From: Notolepis coatsorum
Taxonomy: Eukaryota > Chordata > Actinopteri > Aulopiformes > Paralepididae
DNA length: 64,000 nt
Assembly (NCBI GenBank): GCA_963971535.1
Contig: OZ020588.1
Coordinates: 125,933,764-125,997,763, forward strand
Reading direction: 5' to 3'
Under the pieces are notes generated by a model. It ran no database searches. It was not told the origin of the DNA and saw only the letters and a program-made list of their open reading frames with translations. Positions 32,901-44,360 of this stretch are shown one piece after another. The position numbers were made by a program, and so were the translations under genes. Numbering within the stretch: the first letter of the stretch is position 1; each line of letters begins with the position of its first letter.

Positions 32901-33291
32901 CTCATCCAATTAAGGTCACATTCCCCATAACATAATTTACATGAACCTTCAATAACCCACCTTCTACATATATGCTTGTATACCAGTGGCGGCTGGCCAC
33001 TAGGGGCGCTCGGGTGCCGACCCCCCTGCTTAACCCTGGTTAAAAGAGAGAAGAACAAGAAATATTTTTGTTTTGTTTTTTGTTTTATAGCCCTATAAAT
33101 AATATAAACATGTTTAAAAAATATTTACTCATTTTAAGTATGTTTGTGTTTCCAATGCACAATATAACGTTAATATATCAAAATATAAATAATCGTTTTC
33201 CTGAACAGGAAGTGACTCACTGTCTGTAGCCGCATTTCTCCTAGCCGTATTTCTCTCGTCTCGGGCTAGACGCAATAGCGCTCTGAGTGTG
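29972..33291. repeat. Tandem segmental duplication, copy 2 (3,320 bp)
   Basis: Identical to 26652-29971 in every block compared by eye. The trinucleotide CGT is shared at both starts and at the right end (26652, 29972, 33292), giving 3 bp of microhomology. Its hAT continues past the right boundary to a proper end at 34153, so copy 2 keeps the ancestral right junction. Confidence 0.95.
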
Positions 33292-33898
33292 CGTGCACGC
33301 CGTGCACTGTTTCATCGCTGTATCCGTCGCAGCCAATCAGTGCGTAACGCGTTGTGCGTTGAAATATGATGTTTATGATGGAAGCCGGGTGCGATTTGAA
33401 GCGGTCTAAGCCAGCAGCCTCTATAATTTCCGTAGCCGCATTTCGCGGAGACGCTCTCTGATTGGCCGACGTCAGTTTCTGTTGTGTAACTTGTGTTGTT
33501 GTGAGATGCAGCTATTTGTCTTAGAGCGTGACGGCAAGTTCTTTCGACGGTTAAGCTTAGGCACTCTTTCAAAGTTGGTTATGGTTAGAGTTTGTCTTAG
33601 AGCAGGGCGATAGAATGTCAGGTATAGTTTGACAAGGAAATGGGCAAAGACACAGCTCGTCACTCACACAGTACTTGTTGGCTAACTTGGCTAACAAGAA
33701 GCTATATATGGATTGCAGTGTGGACATGCATGGACATCAACACAGTCTGGACAGTGGAGTGGATATACTTTATTAAGCCCTTCTGCCTGCTGGACCACTG
33801 TGCGTTTCAACTTAACAACAACAAGGTAGAGTTGCGATATCTCTCTCTCTCTCGCTCACTCACTCGCTCGCTCTCTCTCCCTCTCCCTCTCTCTCTCT

Positions 33899-33988
<90 letters not shown>

Positions 33989-34161
33989 GATTGTGTAGGG
34001 CATATTGGCTGCATTTGACTGACTGTGATCATAATTGATTGATGGCAATGGTGACAGTTGTACCCAATTAAATATTCGCCAATGCGTGGTACATGTTTGC
34101 AAAATGTTTTGTATAGCGCCCCCCCATGGAGAAGAATGTACGGGCCGCTACTGTTGTATAC
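32976..34161. mobile_element. Non-autonomous hAT element with TSD TTGTATAC
   Basis: Begins CAGTGGCGGCTGG at 32984 and ends ..GGGCCGCTACTG at 34153, imperfect inverted repeats (CAGTRGCGGC). It is flanked by an 8-bp duplication TTGTATAC at 32976-32983 and 34154-34161. The interior is non-coding, with a promoter-like CpG-rich centre and a (CT)n tract. A relative in the opposite orientation starts at 63142. Confidence 0.93.
33839..33985 (+). repeat. (CT)n microsatellite
   Basis: Interrupted then perfect CT tract inside the hAT element. The related element at 63142 has a (CT)n tract at the corresponding place. Confidence 0.95.
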
Positions 34162-34572
34162 ATGATATTCATGACTTTTCCCTTTTGTATTAACTTGATG
34201 TTGTTAGCAGAGGTTTGCGCATGTCTTCGACTTGGTCCTTTATCCTCATTGCATCTTTAAGACCACTTTTTAATCGCAGCCGAATACAACAGACATGTTT
34301 CGGAACAGGTGTTCCTTCTTCAGTGTTAATGGCTAGCAATATTAGTTTGAAAAGATGGTGGCTATGTACAAGGTGGGCAGGAAGTGACATCAATACAGGT
34401 ATGCCTGGGATTGCTGGTCAACTTTGACCCTAGGAAGGACATTATAATGTGAGGTCAATTCAAAAATTACAAAAATTACAAAAATTACCAGAAAACAAAA
34501 TAAACCATCTTCACCATAGCTAATAGGGCTAAATAAATGAGCCCATTGCAATATTTGCAAACCAAAATTCTC

Positions 34573-34978
34573 TTAACACTTTCAGTGCCAGCGATAACGT
34601 TGTTTAATGTCCTTTAGTGCCAACATCCGCTTCAATGTTAGCGTTTGTTTTAAATTATGGCTATGTGTCTAATCTGCCCGTCGCTTATCAATGACTTGTT
34701 TGCAGTCAACATTGTCGAAACGGATTGTTTTTTAATCGGTTCATATCCTTTTTATAGCATTTCGAAAAGCTATCGTTTTCTCGAAAAAAAAATTTATATA
34801 GAAAGATTCCCTCATAAACAGCATTTATTGGAATATTCGCGAATACACTAGACATGTTGTCATTTATCTGCCTATTTATGAATAGTTTTCAAATAAATGC
34901 TAGATTATCGATAGTATATGTGTACTTAGGTACGCTATAGAAGCGAGCAGAGAAATCGATTACCTCATTTCCTCAACA

Positions 34979-35019
<41 letters not shown>

Positions 35020-35495
35020 GGACACGCTGTTATCTCAGTGAATACAGCTCTGATTATCCTAAAACTGGTAACATAGACTCCTTACCTTAGATCAGATGTT
35101 ATCCAAAAAGATTATTCCAATTCCTTATCGCCATTCCAAATATCGATCGCATTTATTGATTGATTATTGGTTGCTGTAAATATAAATTCCAGGCTGCTTT
35201 CCAACTCGCGATCACTTCCATGTTCATCAGATCCCTCACCAGCATAATGGAGCCAGTTGGCTCCCCCTCCACAGATCCACCAGTATAATCGAATGGCCTG
35301 CAGTTACACAGGGATAGACGATAGGGGGCGGTATTTTCCAATCTGAGCTCCTAGAGGTTCTGCTTTACCAACGGGAGACTCTGTGAATTGAATTCAGATC
35401 GCTAATAAAAAAATCAAGCGACAATTCCCGTCGTCGGCACTCAACGGGGGGCATGAAAAGACGACATAACATGTCGCCGGCACTCAAAGTGTTAA
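34573..35495. mobile_element. piggyBac-type MITE with TTAA duplication
   Basis: TTAA at 34573-34576 and 35492-35495 enclose a 915-bp unit with ends CACTTTCAGTGCCAGCGA and, inverted, CACTTTGAGTGCCGGCGA. The TTAA target is diagnostic for piggyBac. No transposase; a (CA)n tract lies at about 34980-35013. Confidence 0.9.
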
Positions 35496-35612
35496 GATAA
35501 GAGCAGCAAAAACAGAAGGAAAAACAGGAGGAAAACATTTCCTCATTCGTAAAAACAATGATAATAATAATAATAATAATGTAATCATAATAATGATGGT
35601 AAAAGTCACTTA

Positions 35613-37729
35613 TTATAGGAAACAGGTTAACACGTTCTCTTCATTCATTCCCCTTGGTTCAATGCAATTGAACAAATGGATATAATAACATTCACGTTGC
35701 AATAGCAGCGTATGCCTGTCACCCCCTCTAGAGGGCCTGTTGACTAGCTCGAGTCCCATATATTTCAGATTGTTGACGGCATGATTGCATTTAGAAAAAT
35801 GTCGAGCTACAGATGACTTGACATCTAGATTTCTGACTGAACATTTGTGTTCACTGATTCTAGATTTAAAAGCTCTAGTTGTTTTACCCACATAAGAAAA
35901 ATTGCACGGACATTTCAACAGATACACAAGATTTGAGGAATTACAAGTAATACGCCCTTTAACAGGTATATGCTTGCCTGTTTTTGGTTGTGTATAGAAT
36001 CTATCTTTAATCATGCCTTGGCATTGTACACAGGCCTGACAGGGGAAATTACCATCAGGGATGTTGGACATAAAATGTGTGGGTTTCCTTATGGGAAGAT
36101 CAGTTTTGACTAAAAGATTAGAAAGGTTCGCTTGTCGTTTGTAAAAATAATTAGGCGAGTGTTGAAACGCTGCCCCAGCAAGGGGATCGGACTGAAGAAT
36201 GTGCCAATATTTATTGACAATGCTACGTATGTCTCTCATGATGGGACTATAAGTAGAAACAAAAGATACTTTGTCCGAGTTTTCATTTTTCTTTTTGTGG
36301 GAAAACAGCGATGTTCTGTCAATCTGTTTGGTTTTATTCAGTGATTTAAGTGTCAATGCATCACTATAGCCTCTGTCATGGAAACTGCCATGGAGGACTT
36401 CTGCTTGGGCAATAAATCTGTCACCCGTGTCACAAATTCTCCTATAACGTAGGATTTGGCTGAAGGGGAGAATATTCTTTAATGCAGGAGCATGATAGCT
36501 AGAATAATGTAGGAACGAGTTGCGGTCTGTCTCCTTTTTGAAGACCTCGGTGTGTAATGAAATACCATCTGGGGCTTTGTTAATTAGAACATCAAGAGTG
36601 TACATATCAAAATTAAGAGTAAACTTTATCGTTTCTCTGCGAGTGTTAAGGAACTCAAGGAAGGCCTGAAGATCTATCGATGAACCAGACCAAATAAAGA
36701 ACAGGTCATCAATGTAGCGCATATAGGATTTGACATATTTTTCAAACGGGTTATTATTAAAAATGTGGTCCTTTTCTAACTTGGACATATACAGGTTAGC
36801 TAGGTTCACAGCAGCGGGCGAGCCCAGGCTCTGTTTTGCAAGAAATATTTATCTTGGAATCTGAAATAATTCTTTGTTAGAACTAGATCGGCTAGGCTAA
36901 CTAGCGCTTCTGTGGAGGGGTGTAGTTCCTCCCTCAAGTTTAAGTAAAAACTAAGTGCTTCTAACGCGTCAGCATGTGGAATGCTGGGGTATAGACTGAC
37001 CACATCCATGGTGACTAATAGGTCTGAAGGAGAAATGTTGCAGGCCGTTAACCCGCTCAAAAAAGTAGTAGTGTCTTTTAAGTAACCCCGTTTGAGAAGA
37101 GGCCAAATCTCTGATATGCGCGTCAATAAATTGGGAAATTTTTTCTGTGGCAGACCCTATGCCAGAGACTATCGTCGACCCGAAGGATTCAGGAGATCCT
37201 TATGGATCTTAGGTAAGGTGTAAATAATAGGAGTAATGGGGAACTCTACAAACATAAACTTAAAATCATTTTCTGAGATTTCGTCCACCGATCTAAGGCT
37301 TTTGAGGACTGTTTTGATTTCAGTGGAAAATCTAGACACTGGGTCTGAATATAAAAGGGTATATACCTCAATGTCGTTCAATTGTCTATTGATCTCGGAA
37401 ACATAAGCACTTTTATTTTGGAGAATGATTCCCGAACCTTTGTCTGCTTTTCTAAAAATGTAATCCTCATTCTTCACGAGTTCCTTAAGCGCTCCAGACT
37501 CTGATTCAAGTAAATTAGGGTAAAGCTGGGTTTTCTGACTGGTCTCACATAAATTGAGGACATCATTTTGTACTAGTCTGCAAAAGGTATCCACCGAAGG
37601 TGGCTTGAGATGCGGGGTAAACATGCTACGTGGTTTGAATACTTTTCTTTTAGGTCTAGAATGGGTATCGAGTTCTGCTTCAGACATTACATCATCATCA
37701 TTAATTGTGGGAACTGTTAATGTGGGCAC
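35613..37729 (-). pseudogene. Neptune-type Penelope protein: reverse transcriptase plus GIY-YIG endonuclease, with two frameshifts
   Basis: N-terminal part 37729-37169: FRKADKGSGIIL and IYTLPKIHKD, early RT motifs, ending LNPSGRR-stop where a one-base slip moves the frame. Middle 37126-36806: LVTMDVVSLYPSIPH (catalytic motif A), ending after another slip at about 36807. C-terminal part 36809-35613: VNLANLYMSK, then YMRYIDDLFFIW with the catalytic DD, a connector, a cysteine-rich CQACVQCQ segment, and the GIY-YIG nuclease (LVYLLKCPCNFSYVGKTTRAFKSRISEHK). Penelope proteins prime reverse transcription at nicked DNA or telomeric ends. The domains are complete in order but not in one frame, so this copy is inactive or carries sequencing errors. 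Confidence 0.9.
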
Positions 37730-37798
37730 ATTTTCATTAGAAACATATTGAGTTCTCTTATCAATACCTCTGGCGTAAAAGGCTTTTAATATAATATA

Positions 37799-38160
37799 GA
37801 ACCGACTGAGAAAGAATCAATGACAAGTTCACTCTGAGTCCCCAACGTGCTGGTAATATGTCTTAAGTGGCTCAAACGGTCGCACCTGTGATATGATCTT
37901 ATATCTGCATTGGGGAATGGCATATGTCTCAAACGCGAAAGCGCGTCCCCATTCAGGTAATTTGCATACAAAACAACGCCTCCAGAGCTCCTCATAAGGC
38001 AACTATAATGACGCAGCCGCGTGAAAATGGAATGGCGGAAGCGCTTTGCGAGTCTTGCGACCCATACAAATTTGATTAGATTAATGTATTAGCATCATAT
38101 ATAGTACAGCTTGTGGTATACCTGCCGCAGCGCGCGCACACACACACACACAGTACTGTA
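37799..38160. repeat. Segment shared with 45026-45460 (possible Penelope 5' terminal region)
   Basis: Alignable by eye from GAACCGACTGAG through GTCTTAAGTGGCTCAAACG, TCATTTGCATACAAA-type and GGAAGCGCTTTGCGA blocks to a CGCGCGCACACACAC tract. Both copies are followed by the 3' end of an L2-like LINE in the same orientation. Confidence 0.8.
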
Positions 38161-38161
38161 T

Positions 38162-38242
38162 ATGAATGAATGAATGAAAACTTTATTTAACAGATTGCAG
38201 AATGGGTACAATACAGTACGGCTCAATACACACAATTGTTAA
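38162..38242 (-). mobile_element. L2-like LINE 3' end
   Basis: (TTCA)n tail on the minus strand, then the same 3' terminal sequence as at 42722 and 45533 (AACAGATTGCAGAATGGGTA on plus). It is cut at TTAA by a piggyBac insertion. Confidence 0.75.
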
Positions 38243-38589
38243 CACATTCCCTGCCACGCAATTTGAGCATCTTATACCACTCTCTGCCAGCACTGTAAGC
38301 CTATGGAGATGTTCACCTTCTTTGCAGGGCTATAACTTTTTAAATTGTATTGCTAAATTGACATTACTATGGCCCATTCAACATCGATTATCTATCGTTC
38401 AGGATATAGGAACGTTTAACTTTTTCATTCATAGATTCATACAAAAATACCGTCTAGAATATAAATATGTTTTTATCGTTTTCTGCAGTAATTCCTAGAA
38501 TGTGAGATATAGGCATAAACGCATATATAGATGATCAAATGTCGTTTGTTGGCGATACACGCTATATTAAAAATGTCAACTGTACATGG
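38239..38589 (+). mobile_element. piggyBac-type element, left part only
   Basis: Starts at TTAA 38239-38242, then CACATTCCCTGCCA. It matches 57155-57505 closely (TATGGAGATGTTCACCTTCT, TATGGCCCATTCAACATC). The right two thirds are missing; LINE sequence follows directly at about 38590. Confidence 0.85.
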
Positions 38590-38786
38590 ACCCCTATTTC
38601 TTGATATGATTTTATACTCAATCAAAGAGGGGAACTTCCCCAGGGACGTCAATATGGCACTCATATCTGTCCTCCTTAAAAAGGACAAAGGACCCACCGA
38701 ATGTGGTAGTTATAGACCAGGGAGGGGCAACTGGCGGCCCGCGGGCCGCATGCGGCCCTCACCGACGTTCCATGCGGCCCCAGGCC

Positions 38787-38823
<37 letters not shown>

Positions 38824-38954
38824 TATTTTTTTAATTTTTTTAATTTTTTTAATTTTTTTAATTTTTTTAATTTTTTTGTATTGTATTCGACTAAGAAGAG
38901 TTGGCAGTCGACTATGGCTCCTTTCGATCGATTAGTCGACTATTTGACTAATAG

Positions 38955-39902
38955 GGGTCAGCCCTAGTGTGGACATATGAAACGCTGTTGAAAGTGCCAT
39001 GCAGCAATATGGGGGTTTTGATAAACTGTCGGCTGTTGTTACCGATGGAGCACCGGCAATGAAAGGAAAACACACAGGATTCGCCCGGCTTCTAAGGCAG
39101 AGTGGCGTTGAGTGTCCAATGCTGCACTGCATTATACATCAGGTAAGTTCGCTAACATAATTTCCATCTATTGTGGGTCACTATAATGACCAATGCGAGT
39201 CGAGTGTAGTCAAATTATATGCGAGAGTCGTTAAATAGTTTTTCTTTTTTTTTATCTGATATAGGAGGCTCTCTGTGCCAAGAAGCTTGACTACTACAGC
39301 CATGTTATGGATTTGGTTACCAAGGTTACCAATCTAATTCGTGGAGGCAACAGGTCACTAAACCATAGAAAGTTTGTCTCCTTTTTGGAAGAGATGGACA
39401 CTGATTATGGCGACTTGCAGCTACACACAGAAATCCGATGGCTGAGCCGTCGGAAAGTACAGGAGCGACATTGAAACACTGCAAATGCAATTCAATGATC
39501 GGTTTGAAGATTTCAACGGCATGCAGTCACGGATAGCGCTGTTTGCCGGCCCCCTCACCGCTACGGTGTCAGAGCAGCCCCCACCGTTGCAGCTTGAACT
39601 GTGCGAGCTACAGTCGGATCCTTTTTTTCAAGCAAAGAGAAATGAGAGGGGAATTTCGTTTTGGAAACTGCTACCTGAGCCCCGCTTCCCACTCCTCAGG
39701 GACTTTGCCCTCTCTATGGCCAGTATGTTTGGGAGCACATACATATGTGAGAGCAATTTCTCAAACATGAAGCACATCAAGTCAAAGTAGAGAAACAGGC
39801 TGTCGGATGAAACATTATTTCATCTGATGCAGATTGCATGCACAAACATTGAAGTTAACATTCCTGCTATTGTGCACCAAATGGAGAGACCACAAGTGTC
39901 TC
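38955..39902 (+). pseudogene. hAT transposase of the GTF2IRD2/SCAND3-related type, two exons
   Basis: Exon to 39142: SAVVTDGAPAMKGKHTGFAR (catalytic-fold segment) ... VECPMLHCIIHQ, with one TGA upstream. The donor is CAG|GTAAGT at 39142/39143 and the acceptor ATAG|GAG at 39264/39265 after a T-rich tract, giving a 122-bp intron. Second exon: EALCAKKLDYYSHVMDLVTKV...TEIRWLSRRKV, then a frameshift near 39472 and loss of part of the middle. It ends with the dimerisation region ICESNFSNMKHIKSK, a TAG at 39788 and RNRLSDETLFHLMQIA beyond. Broken by at least one TGA, a shift, a deletion and the TAG. Confidence 0.88.
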
Positions 39903-40044
39903 ATTAAAGACAGGGGGGAGGAGGAGATGATGAAGAGGTGTAGAGGGGGGGAAGGAGATGATGAAGAGGTGTAGAGAGGGGGGAAGAGATGATGAAGAGA
40001 TGTAGAGAGGGGGGGGAGATGATGGAGAGGTGTAGAGAGGGGAC

Positions 40045-40219
<175 letters not shown>

Positions 40220-40360
40220 ACCATTATTGACCCACTGTGGGGCGAGGGTGAATGTCATGCCAGTTTGATAAAGGGTCAATGGGAGGCATGTAGTATTGCA
40301 CTTTACTTTACTTGCACTTTACTTGTTTACTTTTGTAGTGTTCAGATAACACTAATAACA

Positions 40361-40626
40361 CAAACACAAAGCAGCATTCCTGCTGCATTTCACTACAACA
40401 GTAAATCAAAAGTGCAATAATAAATGATTTTGTTAAATGTATACACTTTTATCCTGCTACTAAACAAAACATTCCTGAGTGCTTCATATCCATAACATGC
40501 ATTTCAGTGTTATAATGTTTTGTTTAGTAGCAGGATAAAAGTTTATACATTTAACAAAATCATTTATTATTGCACTTTTGATTTACTGTTGTAGTGAAAT
40601 GCAGCAGGAATGCTGCTTTGTGTTTG
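40361..40626. repeat. Long inverted repeat (~113-bp arms)
   Basis: Arms 40361-40473 and 40514-40626 are nearly exact reverse complements (CAAACACAAAGCAGCATTCC outward, TACTAAACAAAACATT inward) with a ~40-bp loop. It lies inside the hAT element, downstream of the transposase, and may be a separately inserted foldback MITE. Confidence 0.88.
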
Positions 40627-41800
40627 TTGAGCAGTGGGCTTTAAGTTCATACATTTATTTTATTAGAAGCCTTAATTATAATTGATAATTTTTGTATATA
40701 TTTGGGGTTACACAGCAATACTTTTAAATTCAGCTGTTTATAAATTCATAAAGTTGAAATTGCATTACTAAATGCATTTGAAATGGAATAAAAACAAAGT
40801 TACAACAAATTATAATTGTTTATATACCTTGTGACTATTAGGGCTATTTGAGTGATGGGGTACTACTGGCGGGACTGCCGATAAACAATGCGGCCCCCCA
40901 GATTGATTGTGGACATTTTGTGGCCCTCACCATATACAAAGTTGCCCACCCCTGTTATAGACCCTTAAGTCTCCTCGGAACCGATCTCAAGCTGTATGCT
41001 AAGGTACTAGCCATCAGACTTCAAAAGCATATGACATCTTTAGTTCATCCTGATCAGACTGGCTTCATAAAAGGCCGCCTGATCACGGATAATATAAGAC
41101 GGTTACTACATGTATTAGACGCCAGCAAGGATGACATTCCACCTACAGCTGTATTATCCTTGGAATGCGATGAAAGCTTTTGATAGGTTGGAATGGTCTT
41201 ATTTATGGGCAGTACTCAGAAGGATGGGGTTAGGAAACGGATTCATTAATATTACACATGTGATTCGGATATGGCGTGATACACAGAAAAAATTTACTAA
41301 CCAACATAAATGGCATAGCCATTCTCCCCTATTCAATAACAATGCACTCCTTATTGCACAACAACCTATCAGATATCCCAAATGGGAAAAGCAGGGCATA
41401 CATACATTGGGAGATATCTTCAACGAACGGGGTTTCTGTAGCTATCATGAAATTCATAACAAATTTAACCTCACCAGCTCCACTTATTATTTCTATATAC
41501 AGTTATTAGCAACTTTGAAGGCTCATGGAGTCCCATTAAAGATACCACTTGAGCACCACAGATATCACAAATTCTTCTATGAAAGGGAGACATCGAGAGG
41601 CTTCGTATCAGACTTTTATCATCACTTACTTACGTCTTCGTATGGAATCCTCCCCCTAGACTCAGTCTGGAGGAGGGATATACCAGACATGGAAGTAGAT
41701 TTTGATTGGCAAGAAGTCTGGGCAAACGTTCGACTAGCGTCACGCAACCCGGATCATCAACAGATTAATCTTAATTATATTCATAGGACTTACCTGACTC

Positions 41801-42474
41801 CTTTTTTTTTTATCCACTTTTTCTCCCATTTTCTATATTTTCTCCCATCCCAATTTCGTATGATCCAATTCAACCCTCCCCTGTCACGAACGCTGTTTCT
41901 TGCCTCCCACAAGCCGGCTGCAATGTGGACTAAGTCATACATAGCACAAGCCCCATCCGGTACTTGAGGTAACAGCAGTGGCATCTTTTCACCTGCGCAG
42001 CTCGATCTCTCAGTGGCGAGGAGTAACGCGTGGGAGGCTCACGCTGCCCCCGACACTTCCTGATTCTACTGCGCAGGCGCACCAACCGACCTGTAGGAGT
42101 CGCTGTCCACAACGCCCGATCCCCACCCATCAGTTTCCCACCCCCTAATACGGCCAATGTGTATTAGTATGAACGACCAGCTAAACTGAAAGCAATGTGG
42201 AGCGCTGGGCTCGAACAGGCGAGCCCAGCGTCTCCGCATTCGTGGCGAGTGATTAATCTAGATTAAAATGGCTAAAAAAAAATAAAAAATCTGCCGAAGG
42301 TGTTCAAAATAGGTGTGTTCTACCCAAATAATGACCAGAGGAGGAGATTTATCCTCTCCTCTTCATCTGAGGAGTCACTAGCTGTTCTATCTCCTTGTTC
42401 AACAGCATGAACATGTCTCTTCTTTTTGTAATTTCCAGTGTTTCTTTTAAAACCAGATTTATCGTAATTTTCTG
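41801..42474. other. No gene; short strong hairpin near 42208-42236
   Basis: Sequence after the LINE breakpoint is unrelated to copy B. An 11-bp stem CGCTGGGCTCG / CGAGCCCAGCG with a 6-base loop is visible around 42210. No protein or RNA gene recognised. Confidence 0.5.
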
Positions 42475-42721
42475 TGCCCTTCCTTTGATGCCATTAACAT
42501 TGTTACACTGATATTGACAGCTCTCTCCAGTGTCAAATCACTCTCTGTCAGTAGTTTCTTCTGTGAACCTTCATTTCTTAATCCACAGACAAACCTGTCT
42601 CTCAATGTGTCTTTTAGTGAATCTCTAAATTCACAATGCTGCTGACTGGTTGCTCACACACAGACTGCTGCAGAAGCAGGTTTCTCAACAAATTCAGTGC
42701 AAGCTCAGTGTAACAGTTCCA

Positions 42722-42870
42722 TGAATGAATGAATGAATGAATGAAAACGTTATTTAACAGATTGCAGAATGGGTACAATACAGTACGGCTCAATACATAC
42801 AATTGTTTAGGGGATGCAGACCAGAGAAAGACGTTTGTCTTGTTTACATCAGGGTCCCCCATTTTCATTT
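42722..42870 (-). mobile_element. L2-like LINE 3' end in gypsy gag
   Basis: (TTCA)n tail plus 3' UTR sequence shared with 45533-45680 (GGGGATGCAGACCAGAGAAA, TTGTTTACATCAGGGTCCCC on plus). 5'-truncated at about 150 bp, as is common for LINEs. Confidence 0.8.
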
Positions 42871-42880
42871 ATTTGCTCCA

Positions 42881-43367
42881 CATTGTCATTAGCCCCTTTC
42901 GTGACTGTGATGCACTGAGTGAATCCACAGTCACTTGCTCCTCAATAGGAAACCAACCTAGATTTACCATGAAGGACTGGTTCTGGCCGAACCGTTCGTT
43001 ATACAAGAATCACAGAGAAATTACAAAGGTACTCACAGTTGCACGAGGATTTCGGACAGAGATAAGGGATGGTGCGCATGCGCTAGCTGTGATCACCCAA
43101 CGGCGGAAATAATGCCGTTTTGAGCAGTTTATAAAAAATATTTAAAATGTTTATTAGCAACGCAGAGCTTTCAAACCATCCCGTATCTCTGTCCGAAACC
43201 CTTGTGCAACTGTGAGCACCTTTGAAACGTCTCTGTGATTCTTGTATAACGAACGGTTCAGCCAGAACCAGTCCTTCATGGTAAATCTAGGTTAGTTTCC
43301 TATTGAGGAGCAAGTGACTGTGGATTCACTCTGTGCATCACAGTCACGAAAGGGGCTACATTGTCAT
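42881..43367. mobile_element. Mutator-like foldback MITE with 9-bp TSD
   Basis: Inverted arms of about 185 bp (42890-43077 and 43172-43358; ends TAGCCCCTTTCGTGACTGTG) are flanked by CATTGTCAT at 42881-42889 and 43359-43367. Long arms with a 9-bp duplication are typical of Mutator-like elements. The interior is ~95 bp and non-coding. Confidence 0.88.
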
Positions 43368-43405
43368 CAAACGGTCCAATATTTCCAATAACCCAAGCCA
43401 TTTCT

Positions 43406-43861
43406 GTTGTAAACACTCACGATAGTCCAGTCGATCCTTCCTTTAGTGTGTAAAGTGGATTTCCTCCTCTTGTAGATGTTTCCCAGTGCCGCCCGTATCA
43501 ACGTGAGCTAACATGCTAACTCGCTAACGCTAATAATGTAAACAAGGCTTGCAACAGACTTTTTTTTTCTTGCATTGCGCAGATTCAGACGTCCTCATCG
43601 CCGAATTGTGTTTTATCCTGAGGACTTCTTAACCTCACCTGTATAACAATGATTACCGGACCACTACTTTAGTTTAACACATTATTCTGACTACAGCTCC
43701 GGTAGTGCAATCACTTCCTGGTACCACAGCTGGGAACTACGGCAAGTATTTAAGGACAATACAGACCCAACGTTGAGAAAAAGATTAACGGCGTCAATTA
43801 TATTATCGCGCGACACTAGTCTCGCGATAACGCAGCACGTTAACGCCGTTAACGGCCCAGC

Positions 43862-43865
<4 letters not shown>
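43406..43865. other. Gypsy leader and hAT-like end; no gene
   Basis: Includes a GCTAAC-rich stretch (about 43508-43545) and, at 43785-43862, TTAACGGCGT...GTTAACGCCGTTAACGGCCC AGCTCT, which looks like the end of a hAT element (AGAGCTGGGC on minus). No partner end identified. Confidence 0.45.

Positions 43866-43944
<79 letters not shown>
43866..43944 (+). repeat. (AT)n microsatellite
   Basis: About 39 AT units directly after the AGCTCTA of the hAT-like end. Confidence 0.97.
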
Positions 43945-43945
<1 letters not shown>

Positions 43946-44000
43946 CCTACAGTGTAATGAATGAACGCAGTATAGGCTTGTTATTCTGACTTGTGATTCT

Positions 44001-44150
44001 GACTTGTTTCATTAGGATTTAGGAGATACTATATAATATGCTCTGCCCTACGTACAGTATAGGTACTGTCTGTATACATACAGACTGTACTTATACTGTA
44101 CGTAGGGCAGAGCATATATATAGTATCTACTAAATCCTAATGAAACAAGT
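44001..44150. repeat. Palindrome (~70-bp arms)
   Basis: ACTTGTTTCATTAGGATTTA ... and its reverse complement ending at 44150 enclose GCTCTGCCCTACGTACAGTA on each side. The right arm plus the following ~300 bp (to about 44460) is repeated in diverged form at 46195-46500. Confidence 0.88.
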
Positions 44151-44312
44151 AACTAGAATATAATAAGCCTATACTGTTCAAGACACGTAGGCCATACTGG
44201 TGCACACAAGACTTGTTATGGAATATTAATGCAGTGTATTTCCACCGATTAGCTTTAGTTCTTATTTATTTATTTATCCACTGTCATTTCAGTGTTGGTT
44301 ATATATATTATA

Positions 44313-44360
<48 letters not shown>

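Larger units (their letters stand above)
34190..37800 (-). mobile_element. Penelope-like retroelement, Neptune-type
   Basis: The minus strand carries a single split reading frame with RT and GIY-YIG domains (35613-37729). A 3' region follows, containing GAAGAAGGAACACCTGTTCC-type sequence (about 34290-34325 on plus), as seen in Penelope 3' regions. A piggyBac MITE interrupts the 3' region. The left limit is not marked by a target duplication that I could find. The right flank 37799-38160 recurs at 45026-45460 and may be the element's 5' terminal region. Confidence 0.75.
42475..43405 (-). pseudogene. Second Ty3/gypsy gag relic, in pieces
   Basis: Minus strand. At about 43364-43405 a start MAWVIGNIGPFDDNVEQ resembles the N-terminus of fish gypsy gag. 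At about 42475-42655 QHCEFRDSLKDTLRDRFVCG and LLTESDLTLERAV match the later gag core (HCEF...LRDR.VCG...LL.E..LT...A). The middle is lost or displaced by an L2 3' end (42722-42870) and a Mutator-like element (42890-43358). A TAA follows at about 42475. Confidence 0.75.
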
